Of a stretch of 64,000 bases of DNA, positions 1 to 8,656 are shown piece by piece. Under the pieces are notes generated by a model, which saw only the letters and a program-made list of their open reading frames with translations, was not told the origin of the DNA and did not search any database. The DNA comes from Saccharomonospora amisosensis (lineage in GTDB: Bacteria; Actinomycetota; Actinomycetes; Mycobacteriales; Pseudonocardiaceae), in contig NZ_JAAOYM010000001.1 in NCBI RefSeq assembly GCF_011761185.1, positions 2,232,001 through 2,296,000 on the forward strand. The letters are read 5' to 3'. Position 1 is the stretch's first letter; every line of letters begins with the position of its first letter. Both the position numbers and the translations under genes were made by a program.

Positions 1-589
1 GCCGCAGCGCCGCGGCGAGCTGCTCCTCGCCTGCCGCTCCGGTCGCTTCGGTGACCCTCGCCCATGCGCTCACCGAATGCTGGCAAAAGGTCTGGACCTG
101 CTGCGAGGAACGCCACGCGGCGGGATCACCCATCGGCTGTGCGCGCAGGTGGCGCTCCAGTGCCAGGAACGCCACATCCCAGCCAGGCCCGCTGCGCAGG
201 CAGTCCGCGACAGCGGGGTCCGCCGCGTGCACCAACTCGACGATCGTGGCCGCGCCGCCGGCTTCGCCGGAGTGCTCGTCGGCGGCGAGGCGCACCTCCA
301 CGACATTGCGCTCGTCGCCCCACGACAGCCGCAGCAGGTGCGGGGGCTCGCATCCGAGGATCACGCCGTCGGTCTCGCCCTCGACCTTGAAGCAACCGCC
401 TGGACGCAGGTCACCGGTGACTCTCGGGAACCAGCGGGCGAGCTGGTCTGGCTCGGTGACGGCCTGCCAGACGTTGTCGATGGTGGCGGGGAAGCGCCTG
501 CGCAGCAGCACGCTGACCGCCTCACCCGCGGCGGATGCCGCCCGAACCTCCCGGCACGTGGCGCTGAGCTGGTCGGCGATGTCGATCAT
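1..589 (-). CDS. SRPBCC/AHSA1-family protein, partial (3' end outside window)
   Basis: The frame is open from an ATG at 587-589 to the window edge, so about 196 residues are visible and the stop is missing. Residues about 30-160 read as a START/AHSA1 fold: an opening helix containing VWQAVTEPDQLARWFP, then GDLRPGGCF and later LRLSWGDERNVVEVRL strands. Proteins of this superfamily bind hydrophobic ligands or resemble the Hsp90 co-activator Aha1; no ligand can be named here. The gene starts 21 bp after the stop of the HIT gene on the same strand, so the two are probably cotranscribed. Confidence 0.75.
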   Translation of the reverse strand, partial: MIDIADQLSATCREVRAASAAGEAVSVLLRRRFPATIDNVWQAVTEPDQLARWFPRVTGDLRPGGCFKVEGETDGVILGCEPPHLLRLSWGDERNVVEVRLAADEHSGEAGGAATIVELVHAADPAVADCLRSGPGWDVAFLALERHLRAQPMGDPAAWRSSQQVQTFCQHSVSAWARVTEATGAAGEEQLAAALR

Positions 590-610
590 CTGTTCTTCCC
601 GTTACAGGTC

Positions 611-958
611 TCAGCCCGGTGGCCACGACATCCGGCGCCCGCCGAGCACATGGCAGTGTGCGTGGAACACCGTCTGGTTGGCGTCGGTCCCGGTGTTGAA
701 AACGAGGCGGTATCCGGTGGCATCGATGCCGTCGGCCTTGGCCGCCTTACCGGCGGCGGCCAGCACGTCACCGGCGAGTCGCGGGTCGGCCGTGGCCATG
801 GCGGCGGCGTCGGGGTAGTGCTCCTTGGGGATGACCAGCAGGTGGCTCGGTGCCTGCGGGTCGATATCCCGAAACGCCAGCACGGTGTCGGTCTCGTGTA
901 CCACGGTCGCGGGCACGGTACGGGCCACGATGCCGCAGAACAGGCAGTCTGTGCTCAC
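611..958 (-). CDS. HIT-family nucleotide hydrolase/transferase
   Basis: A 115-residue protein of normal length for the Hint branch of the histidine triad superfamily. The active-site triad H99-A-H101-C-H103 is complete, and an N-terminal Cys5-x2-Cys8 pair matches the zinc-type Cys residues of actinobacterial and E. coli-like Hint proteins. Family members hydrolyse the phosphoramidate bond of adenosine 5'-phosphoramidates such as AMP-NH2 or AMP-lysine in the cytosol. It lies upstream of, and is probably cotranscribed with, the SRPBCC gene. Confidence 0.88.
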   Translation of the reverse strand: MSTDCLFCGIVARTVPATVVHETDTVLAFRDIDPQAPSHLLVIPKEHYPDAAAMATADPRLAGDVLAAAGKAAKADGIDATGYRLVFNTGTDANQTVFHAHCHVLGGRRMSWPPG

Positions 959-1102
959 ACGTTCACTCTAGGGGCACACCCGCGCGGCCGCTGCCGACCT
1001 CGTGCTCGGCTTCACAATCGAACGCCTCACAGCCGAACGCGGTGTCCGGATGCCGCGACCAGTTACTTCCCCCGTGCCCAGCGGCTCTGTGCCCAGCCGT
1101 TT

Positions 1103-1134
1103 CGTGGTTAGCGGGCTTCGTGGTTAGCGGGCTT
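1103..1134. repeat. 16-bp tandem duplication covering the lsr2 stop codon
   Basis: Two adjacent copies of the 16-base unit CGTGGTTAGCGGGCTT lie at 1103-1118 and 1119-1134, followed by a partial third copy. On the minus strand each unit encodes the last codons and the TAA of lsr2, so the duplication adds a spare 3' end behind the functional stop at 1124. Confidence 0.8.
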
Positions 1135-1474
1135 TGTGGTATGCCTCGGTGACCTCGGAAGGAATACGGCCCCGATCGGAAATGGTGTATCCGTTCTTTC
1201 GGGCCCAGGCGCGAATTGCCTGATTCTGTTCCCGCTCCGCGGAGGAGGATCGACTCGGCGCTTTACCGTTGGAACGCCGCGAAGGGGCCCGCTTGCGGCC
1301 GCCCGCTTTGCGTGAGTGAGCGACGTAGTGGGCGAGTATCTCGCGCAACTCCTCGGCATTCTCCGAGGACAGGTCGATCTCGTAGCTGATGCCGTCCAGG
1401 CCGAACTGGATGGTCTCGTCGGCCTCGGAACCGTCCAGATCATCCACGAGGGAGACAACAACCCGCTGCGCCAC
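1124..1474 (-). CDS. lsr2: Lsr2-family nucleoid-associated protein
   Basis: A 116-residue protein: N-terminal dimerisation half ([19 protein letters not shown] onward), a basic serine/arginine linker at about 52-78, and a C-terminal DNA-binding half with the RGR minor-groove motif at 101-103. Lsr2 bridges and silences AT-rich, often horizontally acquired DNA in actinobacteria. An upstream ATG in frame is possible, but the GTG at 1472-1474 is chosen because the sequence begins MAQ as in known Lsr2 proteins and is preceded by a strong AGGAGG at a 4-base spacing. Its presence is relevant to the xenogenic island in this window. Confidence 0.95.
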   Translation of the reverse strand: MAQRVVVSLVDDLDGSEADETIQFGLDGISYEIDLSSENAEELREILAHYVAHSRKAGGRKRAPSRRSNGKAPSRSSSAEREQNQAIRAWARKNGYTISDRGRIPSEVTEAYHKAR

Positions 1475-1640
1475 CAGTCCTCCTGTTTCAGCTGAGAATG
1501 ACCGAATCCGAATTGCCCTCCGCCTGCCGCGAAGTGTACCCGACACCCTCGCGCGCACTCGGCACGCCCCTTTTATCTTCGGTGCGAGCCGATAGCGGAA
1601 AGCGACTCGTCGACTTCGGCGAAACCGCGCAGGGCTCCAC

Positions 1641-2480
1641 TCAGCTTCGTGCGCGAAGGATCGACAGCAGCTGCTCCACCCCCGGCAGCCGCAGGTGCGG
1701 CAGTCTGCCCGGCGGAACGTCCGCGTACTCCTCGCCGCCGGAAACCCCGGTGTCCACCGCGATCGCCACCGCGCCGCCCCTTCGAGCCATGGGCGTCTCC
1801 AGCATCGGGTCGTCGCCGACCACCGCGACCTCCCGGGCGGGCAGCCCCAACCGGTGGCATGCCGCGCGCAGTGCGTGGGTCGAGGGTTTGCCCACGACCG
1901 TCACGCGAGCCCCGGTGACACTGCTGATCGCCGCGCAGAGCAACCGAGAGGTGCCGAGTGCCTTGCCGTCGGCGCTGGCGAAGAACACCGACTGCGAGGC
2001 GCTGTAGAGGCTCGCCCCCTGCCACACCGCGTGGCAGGCGGCTTCGATGGTGTCCATCGAGAACTCCCGGAACCAACCGACCAGCACCGCGTCGGCGGCG
2101 GGCCTGCCACTGGGAGGTAGCACCTCGATACCGGCGTCGCGGAGCGGGTCGGCCAGCCCGTCCCCGCCGAGCACGACCACCCGGCGCTGCCCGCGCCGCA
2201 GCAGTACCTCGACCGCGCTGCTGGCGGGAGTGAGCACCTCGTCGTCCTCGAACCCGAAACCGAGCTCGGTGAGCAGCTTCACGTAGCCGCTCGCGGTGCG
2301 CGTGGTGCCGTTGGTGAAGACCACGAACGGCACTCCCCGCTGCCGCAGCCAACCGATCAGTTCCAGCGCGCCGGGCAGCGGGCGCAGCCCGTTGTTACGC
2401 CGGTCTCCGAGCACCAGCGTGCCGTCGAGGTCGAACAGGAATCCCTTGACACGGTCCAGTTCGCTTTCAGCTGTGCCCAC
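1641..2480 (-). CDS. HAD-superfamily (NagD/PGP-like) phosphatase
   Basis: A 279-residue HAD subfamily IIA hydrolase. Motif I is FDLDGTLV with nucleophile Asp17 and acid/base Asp19; motif II is the FTNGT threonine; motif III is the lysine in VVGKPS; motif IV is [10 protein letters not shown]. Family members dephosphorylate small metabolites (glycerol-3-phosphate, 2-phosphoglycolate, nucleotides, sugar phosphates). The GTG start overlaps the 3' end of the carboxyltransferase gene by 14 bp, so it is the last gene of the carboxylase operon. I infer that it may remove an aborted or misplaced phosphate intermediate of that pathway, but the substrate is not visible from sequence. Confidence 0.85.
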   Translation of the reverse strand: MGTAESELDRVKGFLFDLDGTLVLGDRRNNGLRPLPGALELIGWLRQRGVPFVVFTNGTTRTASGYVKLLTELGFGFEDDEVLTPASSAVEVLLRRGQRRVVVLGGDGLADPLRDAGIEVLPPSGRPAADAVLVGWFREFSMDTIEAACHAVWQGASLYSASQSVFFASADGKALGTSRLLCAAISSVTGARVTVVGKPSTHALRAACHRLGLPAREVAVVGDDPMLETPMARRGGAVAIAVDTGVSGGEEYADVPPGRLPHLRLPGVEQLLSILRARS

Positions 2481-3936
2481 CGCGCAACTCCAGGTGAAAG
2501 TCGGGTTTGTCGACGACGAGGTCGGGCACGCTCGGCCTGCTCGCGAGTTCTCGCAGCAGCCGCAGCACCGGTGCCAGGTCGGGGTTGTAGTGCCGTTTCG
2601 CCGGGCCTGCCGCCACCATCGCGTCGACCTGTTCGCTCGGCATCGTCGCCCGCAACAGCAACTCCTCGTCGCTGATCCGGCTGCCGAAGGTGCGGCGCAA
2701 CTCCTGCGGTGTCGGCGGTGGTGGTTCGGCGGCGAGTTCCTTGGTTCTCGGCAGGGAATGGATCCGGTCGGCCACGCCGGGATCGATCGGGGTCGTCGGC
2801 CTGCCGAAGCTGCCGAGGGCGTATCGGATGACCTGGTCGGACACCGTTTCCCAGCGCCGGTGCCCGATCACGTTGTAAAGCGCCTGCGAGCACACCATCT
2901 GCGGGAACGGCGTCACCATGATCGGGTGGCCCAGTTCGGTCCTGACCCGGTCGACCTCGTCGATCACCGCGTCGAAGCGGTCCTGCAGGCCGAGCTCACG
3001 CAACTGCCGGAGGGTGGTGGTCAGCACCCCGCCCGCGATCTGGTGCCGCAGGAAAGCTGCGTCGAACTGTTGCGGTGCCCCGGCGGGAAGCCCCTCGGCG
3101 ACGGCCATCCGGTGGAAGTAGTCGGCCGCCCTGTCAAGCAACCTGTCGTCGACATCGACGGTGTGCCCCAGTTCGCGCAGGTTGGCCACGGTGCGCTGGG
3201 CGTCGGGAAGGGAGGAACCGTTCGCCAGCGGTCCGCACGCGACATGTAGCACCTCGACACCGAGTTCGGCCGCGGCGAGATAGCTCAGTTGCGACAGCCC
3301 CAGGGTGCAGTGGGAGTGCAGCTCCAGCGGCTTGCCGCCCAGCCGCGCCCGCACCGAGGGGATCAGCGTGCGTGCCCGTTCGGGGGTGAGCAGCCCTGCA
3401 GGGTCCTTGATGTACACGCGGTCGATCTCGGGTGTCTCGGCCAGCTGTTTGGCCAGGTTGGCGTAGAGCTGGTCGTCGTGCGCGTCGCTGACGGTGTATA
3501 CCAGGGCACCCATGATCTCCTCGGCGCCCGCCGCCCGGATCATGCTCGCCGAGCGGCGCATGGCGTCGATGTCGTGCATCGGGTCGAGCACCACGAACCG
3601 GCTGATGCCGGATGCGACGAGCCGGTCGTAGGCCAGCCGCATCAGCTCCGGGTGCACGCTCTCCCACGAGATGAACCGGAACCCGGTGCCGATGAACTGC
3701 AACGGTGTGTTCGGCATGGCCTCGCGGGTGAGGCGGATGCGTTCCCACGGATCCTCCCTGAAGGTGCGCACCGCGACGCCCATGTGCGTGCTGGAGGTGT
3801 AGTCCAGCGCGTGGAACCCGATCCGGTCGAGCAACGGCGCGATCTGCAGGATGCGGCCGGTGTTCAGCCCGGTCGCGCCCCACAGGCTCTGGTTGCCGTC
3901 CCGCAGCGACACGTCGACGATCCGCAGCTCAGCCAT
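2467..3936 (-). CDS. Biotin-dependent carboxyltransferase, pyruvate carboxylase subunit B / 5S type
   Basis: A 489-residue DRE-TIM barrel protein starting at the ATG at 3934-3936, which overlaps the biotin carboxylase stop by 8 bp. Family hallmarks: SLRDGNQS with Arg12, Asp13 and Gln16 (RDAHQS in pyruvate carboxylase), the carbamylatable lysine Lys177 in IKDPAGLL, and metal ligands His207-x-His209. The family moves CO2 from carboxybiotin to an enolised keto acid. Here the usual KDMAGLL is KDPAGLL, and the LLRG loop whose arginine holds the pyruvate carboxylate is replaced by QFIGTGFRF (80-88; Thr84 at the arginine position). That suggests a substrate lacking the carboxylate. The alternative is an ordinary pyruvate carboxylase or oxaloacetate decarboxylase alpha subunit. 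Confidence 0.85.
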   Translation of the reverse strand: MAELRIVDVSLRDGNQSLWGATGLNTGRILQIAPLLDRIGFHALDYTSSTHMGVAVRTFREDPWERIRLTREAMPNTPLQFIGTGFRFISWESVHPELMRLAYDRLVASGISRFVVLDPMHDIDAMRRSASMIRAAGAEEIMGALVYTVSDAHDDQLYANLAKQLAETPEIDRVYIKDPAGLLTPERARTLIPSVRARLGGKPLELHSHCTLGLSQLSYLAAAELGVEVLHVACGPLANGSSLPDAQRTVANLRELGHTVDVDDRLLDRAADYFHRMAVAEGLPAGAPQQFDAAFLRHQIAGGVLTTTLRQLRELGLQDRFDAVIDEVDRVRTELGHPIMVTPFPQMVCSQALYNVIGHRRWETVSDQVIRYALGSFGRPTTPIDPGVADRIHSLPRTKELAAEPPPPTPQELRRTFGSRISDEELLLRATMPSEQVDAMVAAGPAKRHYNPDLAPVLRLLRELASRPSVPDLVVDKPDFHLELRGGHS

Positions 3937-5317
3937 GACCGATCCCCGCCAGGTAGCGGCCGAACCAGGCGGTGTCCACACCACCGACGACGAACGCCTG
4001 GTCCGCCACCACTGCCTCGTGCAGCCCGATCGTGGTGCGCACACCCTCGACGCGGCAGCGCGCAAGGGCGCCGCGCAGTCGTTGCACCGCGGCCGCGCGG
4101 GTGGGCGCGTGCACGATCAGCTTGGCCAGCAGCGAGTCGTAGAACGGCGGTACCTGCGAACCCGCCTGCACGTGCGTGTCGACGCGAATCCCCTCTCCCA
4201 CGGGCCATTCGGCGTGGCTGACGGTGCCAGGATGCGGCAGGAAGCCATTGGTGTAGTCCTCGGCGTTGATCCGGCACTCGATCGCGTGCCCGCGCGATAC
4301 CACGTCGGCCTGGGCCAACCGAAGCGGGTGGCCCTCGGCCACCGCGAGCTGTTCGGCGACCAGGTCGATGCCGGTGACGGCCTCGGTCACCGGATGCTCC
4401 ACCTGGATACGCGCGTTCATCTCGAGGAAGTAGAAACTCCGCCGCCGGGTGTCCACAAGGAACTCGACGGTGCCAAGTCCGCGGTAGCCAAGCCGCTGTC
4501 CGAATCGCACGGCGGCGCGGTGCATGTCCTCGCGCAGGTGCTCGTCCAGTACGGGAGCGGGTGCCTCCTCGATGAGCTTCTGGTAACGCCGCTGTACCGA
4601 GCAGTCCCTGGTACCGAGGTGCACCACCCGCTCGCCGTCGCCGAGCAGCTGCACCTCCACGTGCCGCCCCGAGGCGATGAACCGTTCCAGGTACACGCGC
4701 GGATCGCCGAACGCGGCTTGCGCCTCCGACATCGCCAACTCCACGGTCGGCAGCAGTCGCGCGGGGTCGGTGACCCGCTTCATGCCCCGGCCGCCACCGC
4801 CGCCGACCGCCTTCACCAGCAGTGGAAAGCCGATCCGTTCGGCCAGCTCGGCCGCGTCGGCCGGGTCGGTCAACTCGCCGCCGGGCACCACCGGGATACC
4901 CGCCGCCTCGGCGTGCGCTCGGGCCCGCAACTTGTCACCCACGGCGGCGAGCTGCGCGGGCGTGGCACCGACGAAAACGATCCCCGCGTCGGCACACGCC
5001 CGCGCGAGCCGCTGGTTCTCGGACAGAAAGCCGTACCCGGGGTGCACCGCCTGCGCGCCACTGGCGACGGCGGCCGACACGACGGCCGACACGTCCAGGT
5101 AGCTGGCAGCCGACGGCGGCGGGCCCAGCCGAACGGTCGCGTCGGCCAGCCGCGCGGGCAGCGTCCGGGTGTCCGCGTCGGAGACCGCGAGCACCGCTTC
5201 GATCCCGAGCCGGCGACAGGTGCGAATGATCCTGGCGGCGATCTCTCCCCGGTTGGCGACGAGGACGCGGCGCAGTGGCCGCGCGGTCGCCGCGGTCCGG
5301 TTCCGCGCCGCCGTCAT
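3929..5317 (-). CDS. Biotin carboxylase (AccC-like) of the ketone-carboxylase-type operon
   Basis: A 462-residue stand-alone biotin carboxylase of normal length, with an extra ~16-residue N-terminal leader before the RRVLVANRGEIAARII start of the fold. The glycine-rich ATP lid KAVGGGGGRGMK and the catalytic stretch EMNARIQVEHPVTE are intact. It carboxylates biotin on the carrier protein with ATP and bicarbonate in the cytosol. The start overlaps the carrier-protein stop by four bases (ATGA) and its stop overlaps the carboxyltransferase start, which implies coupled translation and equimolar subunits. Actinobacterial acyl-CoA carboxylases normally fuse this domain to the carrier, so the separate arrangement is notable. 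Confidence 0.93.
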   Translation of the reverse strand: MTAARNRTAATARPLRRVLVANRGEIAARIIRTCRRLGIEAVLAVSDADTRTLPARLADATVRLGPPPSAASYLDVSAVVSAAVASGAQAVHPGYGFLSENQRLARACADAGIVFVGATPAQLAAVGDKLRARAHAEAAGIPVVPGGELTDPADAAELAERIGFPLLVKAVGGGGGRGMKRVTDPARLLPTVELAMSEAQAAFGDPRVYLERFIASGRHVEVQLLGDGERVVHLGTRDCSVQRRYQKLIEEAPAPVLDEHLREDMHRAAVRFGQRLGYRGLGTVEFLVDTRRRSFYFLEMNARIQVEHPVTEAVTGIDLVAEQLAVAEGHPLRLAQADVVSRGHAIECRINAEDYTNGFLPHPGTVSHAEWPVGEGIRVDTHVQAGSQVPPFYDSLLAKLIVHAPTRAAAVQRLRGALARCRVEGVRTTIGLHEAVVADQAFVVGGVDTAWFGRYLAGIGHG

Positions 5318-5781
5318 GAGCCGTCCGCCTCGATCAGGACGAGCACGGCACCCTGCGCGGCTGGCGCCGCGTTGCCGAGCCGGATCTCGGTGACCGTGCC
5401 CGCCGTGCCAGCGACCACGGAGTTCATCAGCTTCATCGTCTCAACGATGCCGACGACCGTTGTGTCCTCGACGTGGTCGCCCACCTCGACGAACGGTGCG
5501 GCACCCGGCTTGGGCGCGCGGTAGAACGTGCCGGGCAACGGCGCCCGCACCGGCACCAGACCCGGGGGCACCTGCTCGGCGTCTGGCGGCTCGTGCGGCT
5601 CGGCCTGCTCACCCTCAACCGGGTCGGCGTGCACGGTCGTGGACCGCGTCCAGCCCCCGCCGTCGCGGCGCAACGTGAGGCTGAACCGCGAGGTACGCAG
5701 GTGCAGCTCGTCGACGGTGGTGCTGTCCACGAGCTCGAGGATGTCGCGCACGTCCTCGTCGGTCAGATTGCTCGGATTCAA
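5314..5781 (-). CDS. Biotin carboxyl carrier protein (BCCP)
   Basis: A 155-residue carrier with an N-terminal helical region, a proline/acid-rich linker at about 48-75 and a C-terminal biotinyl domain. The biotinylation site reads ETMKLMN, with the lysine modified; the usual Ala is Thr. The start is taken as the TTG at 5779-5781: it gives LNPSNLTDEDVRDIL as N-terminus, overlaps the upstream stop as TTGA, and has a G-rich ribosome site ahead of it. Longer readings upstream run into the coding sequence of the ATP-grasp gene. It shuttles carboxybiotin between the neighbouring carboxylase and carboxyltransferase. Confidence 0.9.
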   Translation of the reverse strand: MNPSNLTDEDVRDILELVDSTTVDELHLRTSRFSLTLRRDGGGWTRSTTVHADPVEGEQAEPHEPPDAEQVPPGLVPVRAPLPGTFYRAPKPGAAPFVEVGDHVEDTTVVGIVETMKLMNSVVAGTAGTVTEIRLGNAAPAAQGAVLVLIEADGS

Positions 5782-6824
5782 GCGCCACCCCCCAGCAGGT
5801 CGAGTACGTGGTCGAACGCGCGGGCCTTCGGGACCGCGACCGGCGGCTGTTCCCTGGCCGCCCACACCGTTTCCGGTCTGCTCTGCAGCAGGAACACCTC
5901 GCCCGCCTCGGTGATGGCCCACTCGATGTCCTGCGGGCAACCGAAGTGCCGCTCGATCGCTCTGCCGAGGCGCACCAGCTCCCCGATCTCGTCGTCGGAA
6001 AGGCACGGCACCTCACGCAGCTCGGACGGCACGTCGTCGGCGAGCACGCCGCTGCCGGAGGGGTCCATCCGGTGCAGCCGGAGTTTGGCGGGCACCGACC
6101 GGTTCAGTACCTCGCCGGTCACCTTGTTCACCACGAAGCTGTCCGGCGTGACGTCCCCGCTCACCAGCGCCGAGCCCAGTCCCCAACTGCCCTCCACGGC
6201 GATCACCGACCGGTCGCCGGTGAGCGGGCTGCGGGTGAACATCACCCCCGCCGCTTTCGGCTCCACCATCCGCTGGACCACAACGGCCATCGACAACCCG
6301 TCCTCCGGCAGGCCGCGGCGGCCGCGGTAGGTCAGCGACTCCGCGCTGTACAGGCTCGCCCAGCACCGCCGTACGGCGGTGCATACGGCGTCCTCACCGC
6401 GAACCCACAGGTAGGTGTCCTGCAGTCCCGCGAAGCTGGCGTCGGCGCCGTCCTCCGCGGTGGCGCTGGAGCGCACCGCGACCGGACCCGCGTCCAGTTC
6501 CCGGTAGTGCCGCAGTATCGCCTCGCGCACCGGCGGCGGCAGCGGCGTGGACTCCACCCGCCGCCGCAGCCTCGCCGCCGCGTCGGCCAGTGCGGTGGTG
6601 TCGTCGACATCGCCCGATGCCAGCCGCCGTGCCTGGTCGCGGACCGAGCCGTCGACGGCCAGGTCGAACGCCGCCGTGGTGACCACGCAACCGGGCGGTA
6701 CCTTGGCGCCCGCCCTGGTCAGCTCGCCCAGCGCGGCTCCCTTGCCGCCTGCCCTGTTCACGTCGCCCTTGCCCAGCCGCATGAACTCGGCGACGTAGCG
6801 GGCGTGGTCGGTGCCGCCGGTCAC
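5778..6824 (-). CDS. PEP-synthase N-terminal-like ATP-grasp protein (phenylphosphate synthase beta-like)
   Basis: A 348-residue protein covering only the ATP-binding PPDK/PEP-synthase N-terminal domain: a GGKGAALGEL opening at about 25-34, the phosphate-contacting VRSSATAEDGADASFAG near 120-136, and a C-terminal QDIEWAITEAGEVFLLQ ATP-grasp strand. In PEP synthase this domain splits ATP to AMP and phosphorylates a histidine on the central domain. Here that central domain is a separate protein encoded immediately upstream (GTGA overlap at 6821-6824). Its size matches the 40-kDa ATP-binding subunit of phenylphosphate synthase. No PEP/pyruvate barrel is encoded nearby. Confidence 0.85.
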   Translation of the reverse strand: MTGGTDHARYVAEFMRLGKGDVNRAGGKGAALGELTRAGAKVPPGCVVTTAAFDLAVDGSVRDQARRLASGDVDDTTALADAAARLRRRVESTPLPPPVREAILRHYRELDAGPVAVRSSATAEDGADASFAGLQDTYLWVRGEDAVCTAVRRCWASLYSAESLTYRGRRGLPEDGLSMAVVVQRMVEPKAAGVMFTRSPLTGDRSVIAVEGSWGLGSALVSGDVTPDSFVVNKVTGEVLNRSVPAKLRLHRMDPSGSGVLADDVPSELREVPCLSDDEIGELVRLGRAIERHFGCPQDIEWAITEAGEVFLLQSRPETVWAAREQPPVAVPKARAFDHVLDLLGGGA

Positions 6825-8638
6825 GCCGCACCGTCCTCGAGGACGGTTACGACCCCTCGATCGCCGTCAACGCGAACGCGCTGCCCGGTGCGGATCTTCT
6901 TGGTGGCGTTGCCGGTGCCCACCACGGCGGGCATGCCGTACTCCCTTGCGACGATCGCGGCGTGGGACATGGTGCCGCCGATGTCGGAGACGGCGGCGGC
7001 GATCTTGCCGAACACCGGTCCCCAGCTCGGTGCCGTCACCGGGCACACCAGGATCTCGCCCTCGCGGACCTGGCCGATGTCGTTGACGCTCATCAGCACT
7101 CGCGCGACGCCCTCCACGACACCCGGTGCGGCCGCGTAGCCGCTCACCGCGTCGTCGTCATCGGCTCGGGCCCAGGCTTCGATCGTCTCGCTGGTGATGC
7201 CCCACAGCATCTTCACGGCGGGGTCGTTCAGCGCTTCCGGAACCGGCCCGAGCGCCGGTGGCGGCGACCAGTCGCGCAACGCCTCCAGCATCTTCTTGCG
7301 CTGCGCGACGATCGGTTTGAAATGGTCGCCGCCGAGTGGCCTGCCTCCGCTTGACCAGGCGAGCATGACGTCGGCGAGTGCGGAGTCGATCTCGCTGTGG
7401 TGCAACTGGAAGATGTCCTCGGCGGTGTCGAGGACGCCCTGGTCACACAGCAGCTTTCCGAAGTCGCGGATGCGGTCGAAGAACTGGGTGGTGAACCAGT
7501 GCTCGCAGTAGAACTTGTGGTCCTCGACGTAGGGGAACACCACCCGGCACAGGCCCAGCATCTGGTCGAACGCGGCCTTCTCCTCGTCGCTGGCCAGCAG
7601 GCCGCGGTACTCGGCCGCGATGCGCTCGCGCTCCCGCTTGAGCTGCTCGGTAGGTCTGGACCGCAACTCGCCCTTGCGAGCCAGCTCCACGTAGCGGGGG
7701 AGCGCGGCGAACGGCACCGTGAGGTCGTCGTTCCAGCTCCGGTGATGGTGGTAGAAGCCGTCGCCGGTGGAGACGTTGAACCACGGCCGCTTGGCCTCCT
7801 CCAGCGCGGCGAGCCAGCGCGTACCGCCCTCGCCGCGGTTGCCGAGCGCGTCGAGTACCTTCGCCGGGTCACACCCCTCCACGAACAGGTCGTCGACGCC
7901 GGCCTCCACGGCGAGCGCGGCGAGCCGCTTCAGCTCGTCGTCCGGCCGGTACATCACCACGTCGATGCCCGCCACCATGCGCGCCACCGTCTGGTCGGGG
8001 ATCTCGGGGAAGGCCTGCTTGCAGAACTCGAAGAACACCACGTAGGCGCCGTAGCCGAGCATGAGGAACTCGGTGTGGTGATGCCACATCTTGGAGAACA
8101 GGTCGATGCAGCGGTGGTAGTTCTCACGCACGTAGTGGTTCTGAGCGATACCTCGGGCCCGCGTGACGACCTCGGCGTCGTCGAACTCCGGCAGGGTGGG
8201 AACCTCGATGGACTCGATCTGCTCGATCAGGTCGGTGATCCGGTCCTTCCACTCGCCGAACAGCCGGTCCCAGTTCGCGTAGTAGTAGCCCGCCCGTTCG
8301 GTGAACACCTCGTTGCGTCTGGCGATCTCGTCGGGGTCGAGCACGGGGTTGGCCGTGATGTACACGCGGCCGTTGACGATGCGGTGTTCGATGCCGAGCG
8401 TGGTGGGGAAGGCGAACACCCTCGCGGTGTTCGCGCCGATCGCCGTGTACGGGACCTCGGCGGTGATGGCATCGAACGCCGAGATCGGCTCGGGGAAGTG
8501 CATCGAGTTGTAGAACCAGAACCGCTGGTCGTCCTCGGGCTGGAAGCGGGTGAAGTAGGGGTACATCGACCGCCAGTTCTCCGCGCCCGGCACGTCACCG
8601 ATCTGCGAGGGCAACGGGAATGCGCCTGCCTTGTCCAT
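6821..8638 (-). CDS. Phosphohistidine swivelling-domain protein (phenylphosphate synthase alpha-like)
   Basis: A 605-residue protein. The last ~100 residues are the PEP-utilising mobile domain, with catalytic His559 in GGTMSHAAIVAREYGMPAV. The first ~480 residues are rich in aromatic and acidic residues (WRSMYPYFTRFQPEDDQRFW, MWHHHTEFLMLGYGAYVVFF) and resemble the region ahead of the swivelling domain in the 70-kDa phenylphosphate synthase subunit, whose phosphorylated histidine is similarly placed. I infer that it accepts phosphate from the ATP-grasp partner and passes it to an enol or phenol hydroxyl. Start ATG at 8636-8638 has a GGGAAG ribosome site and lies 18 bp after the acetoacetyl-CoA synthetase gene. 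Confidence 0.82.
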   Translation of the reverse strand: MDKAGAFPLPSQIGDVPGAENWRSMYPYFTRFQPEDDQRFWFYNSMHFPEPISAFDAITAEVPYTAIGANTARVFAFPTTLGIEHRIVNGRVYITANPVLDPDEIARRNEVFTERAGYYYANWDRLFGEWKDRITDLIEQIESIEVPTLPEFDDAEVVTRARGIAQNHYVRENYHRCIDLFSKMWHHHTEFLMLGYGAYVVFFEFCKQAFPEIPDQTVARMVAGIDVVMYRPDDELKRLAALAVEAGVDDLFVEGCDPAKVLDALGNRGEGGTRWLAALEEAKRPWFNVSTGDGFYHHHRSWNDDLTVPFAALPRYVELARKGELRSRPTEQLKRERERIAAEYRGLLASDEEKAAFDQMLGLCRVVFPYVEDHKFYCEHWFTTQFFDRIRDFGKLLCDQGVLDTAEDIFQLHHSEIDSALADVMLAWSSGGRPLGGDHFKPIVAQRKKMLEALRDWSPPPALGPVPEALNDPAVKMLWGITSETIEAWARADDDDAVSGYAAAPGVVEGVARVLMSVNDIGQVREGEILVCPVTAPSWGPVFGKIAAAVSDIGGTMSHAAIVAREYGMPAVVGTGNATKKIRTGQRVRVDGDRGVVTVLEDGAA

Positions 8639-8656
8639 AGGTCTTCCCTTCGGCGA

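Noticed and set aside
2467-5317. Calling the first biotin genes a plain pyruvate carboxylase
   Set aside because: Possible, but the changed substrate loop, the phosphotransferase pair and acetoacetyl-CoA synthetase in the same operon fit a ketone substrate better; kept as the main alternative.
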